From positions 1 to 64,000 of the forward strand of contig JAECUM010001779.1 of assembly GCA_016617855.1 (NCBI GenBank): a stretch of 64,000 bases of DNA, read 5' to 3'. This document shows, in pieces, positions 1 through 10,300 of the stretch. This DNA comes from Megalonaias nervosa. Lineage: Eukaryota; Mollusca; Bivalvia; Unionida; Unionidae. The translations under genes were made by a program, and so were the position numbers. The stretch's first letter is position 1. Every line of letters starts with the position of its first letter. The notes under the pieces are model-generated. The model saw nothing but the letters and a program-made list of their open reading frames with translations. It was not told the origin of the DNA and searched no databases.

Positions 1-306
1 AAATGAGCCATTACATTAATACAGATTACATTTTCAGACTAATAACCTTTCAAAAATCACTTACATGGACTAAGACATAACTCTGGTTGCTAAGAAGAAG
101 CATCAACAAACACTACATTAAAATGGTCATTTTCAAGGTTTTGCAAATAAATTCTAGACTAAGTTAAAGTGTCCAAAGAAAAGGATGCTAGGTACCTAAA
201 CCAATCATAATGCTTAACTCCTTTGGAATTTGATTCACTAGCACCATATTCATAAATGTCTGTGGATAACAGCTGATGCTGCACCCATAATCTTGGCATC
301 TATTGC

Positions 307-696
307 TCACATGTTATTTGACTCCATATTACTGTCCTGTAAATACTTATTTACATTGTTGCTAGGGTAATTGCTAAGCTTTTTAGTAACCATTGTGGAG
401 TGCATATGCCTGACAATACTTTTACAGCAAATGTTGTAGCTCTCTTTGCTTCCTGAACGTGCAAAGCTTATAGCTCTAAACATACAATTACCATCACCTA
501 GTACAATTTGCAATTCTGATGGGGCTGAGGATGTCTTATGTAAATTATACTTTGGCTGCTTCATAAAGGTGATTTGCATTTTCCTGCAACTGTCTTCGCA
601 TTGTTTTTCTGTAGGTGGATTGAAGATATTATAAATGTTTTTGTTTTCCCTGTGTACCTGGGGCCTCCTTGGAAGTCTTCTTAGCAATCTTTTCAA
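307..696 (-). pseudogene. OTU-like cysteine protease ORF from a mobile element
   Basis: The 129-residue frame contains VLGDGNCMFRAISFARSG at about residues 66-83. This is the DGNC(L/F)FRA(I/L)S motif around the catalytic Cys of OTU-family deubiquitinases. The N-terminal part is basic (RRLPRRP). The stop after NNM truncates the domain before the expected catalytic His, which I do not see. The element reads leftward from an integrase-like fragment at 1032-1328. OTU domains are known as cargo in several invertebrate gypsy- and Ginger-type elements. It is probably a decayed copy and not a host gene. Confidence 0.6.
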
Positions 697-887
697 TAGC
701 TGACTTGTTTGTCTTTTAAGAACTTTAGGTGGATTACCAATGCTTCTATTATTGTTGGAGGAGTTGAAGTCTTATGTTGTCTTTTGTCAAGTCTTTTCAG
801 TAGTTCTTTCAGTGCTTTCTTGGAATTTGTGGCATACTGGGTGGTGGTGGCTTTTGTCATAGCTGGTCTCCTTGTATAAAACTTCAA
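693..887 (-). pseudogene. Lys-rich ORF between integrase remnant and OTU domain
   Basis: The 64-residue frame is rich in Lys and Thr (KKALKELLKRLDKRQ) and ends four bases into the following OTU frame (MKRLLRRLPRRP). The repeated 'LKRL/LLRRL' pattern across the join suggests one basic linker broken by a frameshift. I do not recognise a domain. Confidence 0.35.
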
Positions 888-899
888 ATGGCTACAATG

Positions 900-1340
900 A
901 TAAATGTTAGCTCGCCACTACGTTCGTTTTGCAGTCTTACCCTGCCCTTTGTAAGAACATCTTTTATTACATAAGGACCCACCAATCATGGTGCTGTGTG
1001 CAGCCAAATCTCCTTATTTTATTGGCATTCTTCATAAGAACAAAAGCTCCCTTTTCAAAGGTTTTAAAGGATTTATTTCTTTGATCCAAATTTCGCTTCT
1101 GTTGGATCTGTGCATTTTAATGTTTCCTGTTACACTTTGAATTATATTCTCCATGTTTGTTAATATTTGCCAACACATCATAAGAGAACTCATCGCAATC
1201 TCTGCTCTGGCTAGGTGCAGAATGATACAAGCCTTCCTAGCACACATAATCTCAAAAAGTGTGACCTTGGTAGATGCTTGTACACTTGTCCTGTACGCAG
1301 ACAGTATACTGGGCAAGCAGACATCCAAATTTGTTGCTTG
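900..1340 (-). pseudogene. Integrase C-terminal remnant (gypsy/Ginger type)
   Basis: Minus-strand frames show CLPSILSAYRTSVQASTKVT then LFEIMCARKA. This is the end of a retroviral-type integrase core (LP..LFAYRTS...T..FE.MYGR). Further on, in another frame, comes VGPYVIKDVLTKGRVRLQNE, the small C-terminal barrel found after gypsy and Ginger integrases. At least one frameshift and one stop separate the two. The catalytic D,D and E are not in the window fragment. Together with the OTU ORF this is a single decayed element of about 1 kb. Confidence 0.6.
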
Positions 1341-1569
1341 GTCATTGAGGAGGTCATATAAACTCCCTCAATGAAGAAAGGGCATTAATATATTTTTTGT
1401 AAATTTGGTTGGTTGTAACATAAAGATTTATTTTAATATGGCTGGTTTTAGAAACAAATATATCCATTTTGGGGGGGAATTTGTACTTATAAAATTCTTA
1501 AAATAAGTTATTATCTGTTTTTAAAAATGTGGTTTTGCTAATTAATTGTTCTAATGTATAAAAGGTGTA

Positions 1570-1925
1570 ACTGGAGGCGGGGGAAGCACCTAATTCTTTC
1601 CACAGGGGGAAATTTTCAGCTGAAGGGGGAAGCCCATTGTTTTGGAGGGGGCAAAGAATCACCTAGTTAATTCTTTCCCCTGGGGAAAGAATTGGCTGGA
1701 GGGGGAAAGAATTGGCTAGCCCATTGTTTTGGAGGGGGGAAAGGATCACCTAGTTAATCTTTTCCCCAGGGGGGAAACTTTCAGCTGGAGGGGGAAAGAT
1801 TTTGGCTAGCCAGTTGTTTCCCCTGAGGAAAGAATTGGCTAGCTGATTCTTTCCCTGGGGAAAATATCAGCTAGCAAATTTTTTCCTTGGGGAAACTTTT
1901 TGGAGGGGGATAAATTTGACTACTA
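1570..1925. repeat. G-rich degenerate repeat block with inverted segments
   Basis: Short blocks of the type 'ggggaaagaattggctagc' and 'ttttggaggggg' alternate with their near complements 'ctagttaattctttcccc'. The result is both tandem repeats (about 110 bp between major copies) and local palindromes. Runs of four to six G occur more than ten times on the plus strand. No ORF. Its origin is not recognised. Confidence 0.75.
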
Positions 1926-2650
1926 CATCGGTATCCACCTCTGAGAGAAAACAACCCAGCCATTGACTGTAACACCTCAACAAGTGTCAGAAAAGAGGTT
2001 AAATCTGGCACCTAAGGGAACCAATGGAAGAAGACACAGCAAGAGATGGAACGAGTCCCTAGGGCTATCCACTCTTGTCCTTCTGAAATAGGGTTGTTGC
2101 TTTGACTGAGACTGCATGGTTCTAAAGAACTTTGCCGACAGACCATGTGGTCAGAATGATTTCATTTCTTGAAGGGTTCAATGGGCCTGGAGCACATGTG
2201 AATGACTGGTGTCGCTGGTCTCTGAGATCTGAGATACTGAGAAGTCAAGGAGAGGATAAGCCCCCTGAGGACAGATTGTTTTCATGGGAGCAGCCCTTGG
2301 AATTCTTTTTTTACTATGTTCTAGCAAGACCTTGGATGTGTCCAGAGCAACATCCCTGCAGAAGTGGAGAAGCTCTGCTGACTAAGCATGGACAAAGATA
2401 ACACATGCCAACAAACAATGAAAGGCAACTGGCAACAGAGATCCCACTCTCAGCTGGTTAATGACACTACTGAAAAGTGGTCAGCATGCAAGGCTAAAGT
2501 TACTATAGACCTAGCATTTTGTCCTAAAGTTTCCAGTGTTTTAAACTGGAGGCAGGCCCAGGTCCCCATGGAAACACCTACTTGAGTCACTTCAACATCC
2601 AAAGTGGGAGGCTTAATTGGCCAGGAATGGGTATGAATCAAATAGCTTAA

Positions 2651-3463
2651 CCCTTTACCTCATGGAAGCGCCTTTGGACGCCTCTATCCAATTCGCATGT
2701 AAGCGCCTTTTGATGCCTCTACACCATTCTCATGGAAGCGCCTTTCGACGTCTGCTGTAAACAGCAGCCATTTTGAGCGGGTTTTCGTAGCGCCACCTTC
2801 GGGGAAAACCCCCTATTAGATACTAGATTCATTGGTGTGAATGACCTTTATGTCAGATCACGTGGTTGCTGTTTATGTTCTGGTCAAAATCTGCTATTTA
2901 AAGTAACTGGGTCGTATTCTCCACTCTCCAAAATGGAGGTTGCGGATTTCATTCAGTACTTACTCGAGTTTTCACTATTAGAATCACAACTATGAAAGCT
3001 TCAATAACTTAGGTAAAAGCTTGGATAATGATATAGGAAGCCATTAGTTTTTATAAATTATCAAATTCAGCTGATTTAGTGATGTAGATGCAGACAAAGA
3101 ACTTGTAAATTTCGAGTATGAGAAATGGCAGCTATGGCTGGTCACATGGCTTCACTGACTTGACGGTGAACGAGTTCTCTCAAGATATTAAAGCACATAA
3201 AAAATTCTTCTGTGAAAAATAATTATACGGCTATAACGACCGGATTTTACTCTTAAATCTTTTCATACATGATATATGTGTATCAAAAACGTAAAATGGT
3301 TAAAATTGCTGATAAACACAACATACACTTCACTGCTTAACAGGCCTATGTGTATGGAGTAGACTAGGTAACAGGTGTTCTATTTAATAGCGCACTGCAC
3401 TGGGTAACTTTGCTACATGTGTATCGAAGGGCTAAAAAGCCATACACTCTATGAGGTAATGGG
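2651..3463. mobile_element. piggyBac-type MITE (813 bp, TTAA target site)
   Basis: The block is bounded by TTAA at 2647-2650 and 3464-3467, the diagnostic piggyBac target duplication. The ends are inverted: left CCCTTTACCTCATGGA, right (complement) CCCATTACCTCATAGA. The CCC start is also typical of piggyBac elements. Inside, three degenerate copies of 'catggaagcgccttt' stand near the left end. A short ORF at 2934-2996 (MEVADFIQYLLEFS...) could be a transposase N-terminal scrap. No transposase core is present, so the element is non-autonomous. Confidence 0.8.
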
Positions 3464-4762
3464 TTAATGCTGAGACCAAGGGTCTCAACACAGTGGTGGT
3501 GGTGGGGACAGACATCCCCTTATGTTGTTGATCAAATTCCTAGCACTTACCAAGTCTATGGGAAAGTACTTAATTGTAATCAAGCGAGGAGCAAGAAGAG
3601 ATCTGGTTGAGAGTTTGACCCAGAAAGTTTATCCAAGCTCGAAAGAATTTTAGCGTCACCAGAATTGAAGGTTTTCCCCAATGGATATAACTCAGAGTGA
3701 AAGGAATATTGCCAAAAGCATGTGGATTTTGTAACCTATCTGCTGTACAGTACCCACTGTAATGTCAAGTGCATATCTCCCAAAGGATGATTCAAAATCT
3801 GTGTAAAAACTTGCATGTCAAGCAATTATGATATGCTATATTCCTCTAACACATAGGCTGAAGAACTTGCTATTTCTCCAATGATCTTTGTAGCTGACTC
3901 TTGTGTGAGATGCTCATGTATATGAATCAAGCTACATCAGCTGACTGGGAGCGCATATCACTCCAGGAAACGAACAAGTAAAATAAATAATTTATACAGG
4001 TTCAAGGCCTTTGATGGTTTCATTTATCTAGAATAGTGACTATACAGGACTTTACAGACATATTTATTTGCCAGATCTCTGGACTAAGGCTTTAATGATC
4101 CCCTTGTGACCTGGCAAATATTTATATAGGAAAAAAAAACAAAAAACAAGTTTGATCTCTATATTAATAGCAAACATCTTGGAGAATGGTTGGCCATAAC
4201 TTTTGTCCAGCTGGATTTAACATAACTTTAAACACAATATCATTATTCAGCTAAGGAAATAGTAACCAAAAGCCCTTCCCAAGGACACACAGAGGCAGCC
4301 AAGCTAGGAGGCACACAGAAGCAGCTAACCTCAGCCTGCGAGGGTGAGGAAGAGAATGAACCTGTGAACCATGGATTACAAATCTGCCACCTGCGCTACT
4401 ACAGCCTCTTCATTCTGGATAAAGACTGTATACAAAGGTATTGATACTCAACAAGTTTTCATCGATACTCAACAAGTTTTCATAAGCATGAAGGGTATTG
4501 CTACATTTAAAAAAAGAGAAAGCAAGATAATTTACAATAACTCACTTAAGTGCACTCTCATCCCCACGTTTCAAGGGCCTCTCTATCGTCCTGTGCCACC
4601 ACTGTTGGTCTGTGAAGGGGCTAATTTGCAGAAAGTTTACCAGGGACCACAGATCCTTCATGGAGTTCTGAATGGGAGTACCTGTATTAAGAGTAAATAA
4701 CTGACAATGAAACCTGAGACTATTTTAAGACTCAAATGAGAACGATGTCACTGATACAGACC

Positions 4763-5000
4763 TGGCAAACTTAACAAGACTTTTTCATTAAGGTCGTCAA
4801 TAATCTTCCATAAGTTAGCCTAGTTTTCAGTAAGACAGTCAACAAGCCCAGTTTTCAGTAAGGCAGTCAATGATCTTCCATAAGTCAGCCTAGTTTTCAG
4901 TAAGGCAGTCAGTAATCTTTCATAAGTTAGCCCAGTTTTCAGTATGGTATAATAACATATATAATGCTGCTGTCAACTTGGAAAATAAATTCTGTGTAAA
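4763..5000. repeat. About 42-bp tandem repeats within a dispersed repeat
   Basis: The segment starts 'cagacctggcaaacttaacaag', a diverged left end of the hAT-like family seen at 7492. It contains three to four copies of 'ataagttagcctagttttca' with 'gtaaggcagtcaat' between them. The right part (to 5000) resembles 7565-7640, so the repeats probably expanded inside an old copy of that element. Confidence 0.55.
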
Positions 5001-5061
5001 ATAAATTTCATTGAAGCAATCCTTACCTGTTCCTAATGTACTGCTTACCTTATCAAGAATG

Positions 5062-5262
5062 ATCGTGTGTGATTTGGATTTTTAACGTAGCTTTAAATTT
5101 TTTCAGTCATATTGCTACGATGTCTGCAGTGTGGCAGTTTATAGTAATGTTTAGCACTGGGGCATCATGCTGCAGACATGTAGTATGATGTCCCACCCAG
5201 TCACATTATCCTGACACTAGGCCAACATGCTCTAATCACTAGGCCACTGGATCAGTCTATCA
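5062..5262 (-). mobile_element. tRNA-derived SINE, internally deleted copy
   Basis: It shares 'acgatgtctgcagtgtggca' and the 'cagtcacattatcctgacac' block with the better copy at 26408-26733. The promoter-bearing tRNA-like head is reduced to 'ctaatcactaggccactgga', so the middle of the element has been deleted. Orientation is inferred from the complete copy. Confidence 0.75.
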
Positions 5263-7192
5263 GGAATGAAATTACCCTTATCCATATAAGACAAATTCCA
5301 TCTTCCCATTAGATGAAATTTCTAGAAAGTTCATGCGCAGTAGCAACCCTCCTTCTTAGGGACACAGACTACTTGTGGGACATCCAAGTGTGGTGGGAGG
5401 AACGAATATGAAAATAATGAAAAGCAAATATTTCATCATCAAAATTAGTTTTACCACCCTCCCCACTACATTGTATTAGCGGTAACACAATATCTGTCAC
5501 CACTGCCTTACTGAATTCCAATGCAGTGGGGGTGGGGTGGGGTGGGGGGTTGATGACTTCAATTCACTTGGCAAAAAAAATGATGTTCTCATGCTTATGA
5601 TAGGCGAGTCCACAACTGAAAGTTGGCAGCAGTTTTTGCCACAACTTTTTAACACAAGCAAAAAATGCCGTTTCTCTGGTGCATTAAAGACCAAAGAGAG
5701 AAGGATAAAGTAGAGTGTAATTACCAAAACATGGCTCTCATAACCTCCAATAATGAAACAGATAGGTCCATGAAGTAGCAAAAGCCTTAATTTCATGGTT
5801 TTCAGTTCTCATGAAGGTCCCTCTCAATGAGGAACTGATAAGCTCTCTCGATAGTGAGGACAATCCAGCTATAATGCTACCAGTTCAACAATAACAAAAA
5901 CTTCATCCAGAAATACATTTATTGTCTTTAACGGCAAAACACACAATTATCTGTTTCTTTTACCATGAAATGAAACACCTTTTCCTAAAACTAATATCAC
6001 TCTATCTTTTTGAACTATATTCTTAAATAGTTTACCTTTACTAATGTGGTTTTGCTGTCCCAAAACCTTTTCTTTAAATCCTGACTTAATGAATCAGCTT
6101 TTTTCAATGGCAAATTTAACTTAGCCAAAAGTTCACTCAGAATCACTCACTGTCTGACACTGTGCTTTACAGAATGAGGACAGAGACTTATTTGTGGCTT
6201 TATTTCGGCCCATTTGTTGTGGGGTTTGTACTCAACATGTCTTCATTCATTCTTTCTACCACCATGTGCGACAGAAAAATCCAATTTGCACACACCACAG
6301 TTTGAAATCCATTTTTACAGTTTTATAAACAACCAAATATCTGTATCAATCTTTAGACACTTCTAGCTAGCACTCTTTTTGACTTCTACCAATTTTCTTT
6401 TCAAACCATGCTGGTCTGTCATTTTGAAAAACAGTCAATTGCTTCCCTTTGATGCCTGCAGATGTTTTACCATTGTGAGTGGGAAACACTGAATAAGTCC
6501 TTCTTTGACATTGATCAAATAATTTATTTTTTAATGAAAAGAAAATTTAGAAGTGAAAAGAAACTCGAAGACAATGCAATTATCTGCCTATTCGGCCGTT
6601 CTCCATAGTCTTGCCAAAATGATCTGTAGTCAGCATTTTTTGGGCGTCATCCATACAAAATATGGAGAAACCATAAGGTTAAACAGGTCTATAACTCCTC
6701 TTACTAAATAACAAAAATGAACGAAAATTCGCATCCAATTTTTATAACTGAAATGTGAAAGACAGTGGTAAAGTCAATGAAAAGTAAATGAGACCTTCGG
6801 AAATCTTTAGCAATTTACAACCTGTCATAAACTGAACAAAATCCTCTCACCAACATACTCTTCTTGTTGTCTTTTATGAGGGGCCTAAACCTGTTTGGAT
6901 TTGATGAATTTTTAAATAATTTTTCAGCTATTTTATTTATGGACAATTAGTGACAGCATACTTATTCCCATATTCTTAACTACTCTAACCTTGGGATTAA
7001 AAAATTCTTCCAAAATGTAGCTCAAGGAAATGCACACCAACTGATTTTTTTTGTGATTTTGGATTGCTTTGAACCTTTGCAATGAAAAATATAAAGGATA
7101 AACAAGTTAAATACTCCAATGTATCACGAGCAAACATTCTTAACCATCCTGATTCCATTTATTAGCTAATTTTGTCTTATTTAATGGCCTAC

Positions 7193-7325
7193 CTGTTAGG
7201 ACCCACTTCCTCTGAGCGTTGAGGGCAAGAATAGCCCTGGTCTGTTTAGCATTTGGGTTCCTGATGGCATGTCCCTCATCCAGCACAATCCTCAACCATT
7301 CCACCTTTTCCAGGGGGCTGTTACC
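7193..7325 (-). CDS. HLTF: HLTF exon 13: Walker B (DEGH) exon
   Basis: It encodes GNSPLEKVEWLRIVLDEGHA, then IRNPNAKQTRAILALNAQRK and WVLT. DEGH is the Walker B/DEAH-type box that coordinates magnesium and triggers ATP hydrolysis, and IRNPNAQQTKAV follows it in human HLTF. The acceptor is TTAACACAG and the donor GTAGGC. The exon leaves one G, which should complete the Gly of GTPIQNS in the next exon, not found in this window. Confidence 0.96.
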
Positions 7326-10300
7326 CTGTGTTAAACAGAGATCTACATAGCAGGTGTGATGCAGACAATCAAACTGAACTAGAATACACTATAATTTCCT
7401 TCACTGTAGACCAGCACTTTAACTAAGGGCTGTTCCATTTAAGAAAACATGGTTTTTAGGAAGGCAGTTTGTTAAAAATATTTGCCAGGGTAGACCTGCA
7501 AACCCCAACAAGACCTCAGAAGGGTGATATTTTCCACAAGTCAGATCAAATTTCAGTAAGGTGTAATAAAATATCAGGTACAGATATTGTCAAGTTGGAA
7601 AATATGCATTTCAAAAGTTCAGAAGTGTAATTGGAAACTGATTCAGCGACAGTAAGCATTATGTTCAACTAAAAAGTTTGTAAAGAACACTTTAACCTTA
7701 ATTACCTAAGTACAATGTCATAAACAGTAGTTACAAATGGCATGGAGCTCAATGACTTCTTCTTGCTATTTCTCCACCTGATGTAATCCTTGGCTTTTTT
7801 AAAATTTCACAAAGTGACTGAAGTCACCTCTCCTGCCATGAGACATACTTAAGTCAGCACATGATATTTAAATAATGCAATTGCTGCCCTTCCTGCATCT
7901 TCCCAAAAATTCTGAATATTCCTTTTGATTCTTCTGTGCAATTTAAATGTTTAAAACATGCTTATTTCCCTTTTGTGCTGAACATGTATCATTTCTTGGA
8001 TGACATTTTTAGAAAAATCCTTGCAGAAGCTTAATCATGAAAAAATTTTACATGAATAAATGTGCAGTTTAAAGTGTCTGAGGTACTACTGTAAAGTTAG
8101 TTTGGCTCCATGCCAAATCCATTGATTCTAATATGAAACCAGTATCTGAATCAAACAAAAACAAGCCAGTATCCAGATTTTACTGTAACAATTCTATTTC
8201 CGTAATTTTTGTTAATATTATTAGGTTCGAATTTTAACAGTCATTTCCGTAAGACTTAAGGTCAAATTGTAAGAGTTGGCAGGTCTGCCAGGGTATTACA
8301 ATTTTTTTGAAGAATTGATATACATATATGTATATGAAAAAAATACAAATTCTGAACTGCATCAGTTGGTGACTATTCTGAACCAAAAGTAACTTCCCTG
8401 GGTTCCATGTTTAACTGGAACATCCCTAAAATAATATAAGATCAGGCTTTATGAATTCGTTTTGGTGTTGAGAATGAGTTTATTCAATTGACAGAAAATT
8501 TTCTGCTGATTTCGTTCAATGCAAAGCTTAAGTCACTGAACCATGAAAATATGTCCAAGTCACCTCGATTTCATTTATGGCTATTGTGCTCTTCATGATA
8601 CAATTATGTTTATGTAACTACAGAGGCAACAGAGCATGAGAAAATGAGCTAAAGACAAAGGTTAACACAAAACACCGGACTGCAAAATATAGGTTACATT
8701 GATCTAATTCCCCCTGAAAGATGTAGTACTTCCAAAGATATGACACATTAAACACCAACCTATTTGACTCGAGGAGAGAAAATGACCCAACGCATGTCCT
8801 AACCTGAGTATTTATGCCAGACTAATCACTGGATAGACATTATCAACTCATCAGCCACAAATGATTTGAAAAAATGAGAAAATCAAATTTGACCATGACC
8901 TTTTCAATATAAAGGTTTTTACCCTACTTGACTTCAACTCAATAAATCCCTCAAAAGGTAAGCAAAATCTGTCAAGTGCCAATGGTCATCATTTCAGACC
9001 TGCCAACCCTAACAAGACCTTCCCAGTAAAGCAGTCAATATTTCTATAAGCTTGACCAGTTTTCAGTAAGGTGAAGCAAAATATCATGTACTTCTGGAAA
9101 ACATGCATTTAAAAGTACAAAAGTGTTATTCAAGACATGCTGTGCTGGTAAATATTGTGTTCAACTAAAACATTTGTAAGTATATTTGGACCTTAATTAC
9201 CTCCAGTACAGTATCACAAACTGCAATTTCAAACCAATCAAGCTCAATGACTTCTTGCAAACTCTCAACCTGACATGACACATTTCAAAAAAATTAAATT
9301 TTACATGGGCCGTGAGACACACACTCAAATCCACATTAAATTTCATATGGGCCGTGAGACACACACTTAAATCCACATTAAATTTCACATGGGCCATGAG
9401 ACACACACTCAAATCCATATTAAATTTCACATGGGCCATGAGACACACACACACACACACAAATCCACATTAAATTTCACATGGGCCATGAGACACACAC
9501 ACAAATCCACATTAAATTTCACATGGGCCATGAGACACACACTCAAATCCACATTAAATTTCACATGGGTCGTGAGACACACACTCAAATCCACATTAAA
9601 TTTCACATGGGCCGTGAGACACACACTCAAATACACACTGTACACATTTAATTATGTGACAATTTCACTCTGCAACACTGTACATGGAATACACCAGCAT
9701 ATGTAACAATTATCACTGTGCATCACTGTACACAAATACACCAGTATATGCAACAATTATCACTGTGCATCACCGTACACAGATACACCAGAATATGTAA
9801 CAATTATCACTGTCCATCACCGTACAGATACACCAGAATATGTAACAATTATTACTGTGCATCACCGTAACAGATACCAATACAATATAGTCAATACACT
9901 ATGCTCTATGTGAGATACTTACCTTGCTATGATCAGCAGCCAGTGTGGAATAGGTGGTCAACACAATGTCCTGTTTAGCCAATATAACATTATCCTTTAT
10001 TCTCCCTGCACCACAGTACAAATAAATGTCCAGATGGACACTCTGATGGACATGCCTTTCAAGCTGATCCTGAAAAGGGTTGGGAAATTTAATGTACAAG
10101 TGTTAGAAGAAGTAGTAAGAAGAATGGAAGTATTACAATGAAATCATGCTAAGATATGCTTCATCAATTTGGATGTAACACTGTTGTGGCATGGCTCACG
10201 AAATATTACCACTTCATCAGTTTCTCACAACAGAATTTTTAATTATTAAGTAATTTCATTGCCACAGTAAATTTAAGTTTCATATGTTAATCTGGCAAGA

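Larger units (their letters stand above)
1..7192 (-). other. HLTF intron 13 (left end outside the window)
   Basis: I looked on the minus strand for the next expected HLTF block (GTPIQNS...DLWSLL) and saw none. The stretch holds the integrase/OTU remnant (307-1328), a G-rich repeat block (1570-1925), a piggyBac-type MITE (2651-3463), short repeats (4763-4945) and a truncated SINE (5062-5262). I see no recognisable gene in 3470-4760 or 5270-7190; the ORFs there look random. Confidence 0.7.
7326..9922 (-). other. HLTF intron 12
   Basis: It holds the nested DNA transposons at 7425-8429, a left-end fragment of the same hAT-like family (8996-9260), and two satellites (9288-9636 and 9691-9876). Between 8430 and 8995 I see nothing recognisable. 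Confidence 0.7.

Noticed and set aside
2132..2641. ORFs of 63-89 codons on both strands
   Set aside because: Overlap each other, show no domain, and lie in a short higher-GC patch where long frames occur by chance.
5497..5796. 99-codon minus-strand ORF
   Set aside because: Ends in a Pro/His run from a GGGGT-rich simple stretch; not HLTF and no domain seen.
1..7192. Next HLTF exon (GTPIQNS and following)
   Set aside because: Searched for on the minus strand and not found; the intron probably extends beyond the window.
9197..9706. ORFs of 66-105 codons on both strands
   Set aside because: They exist only because the 42-bp satellite unit is a multiple of three; the peptides are simple repeats.
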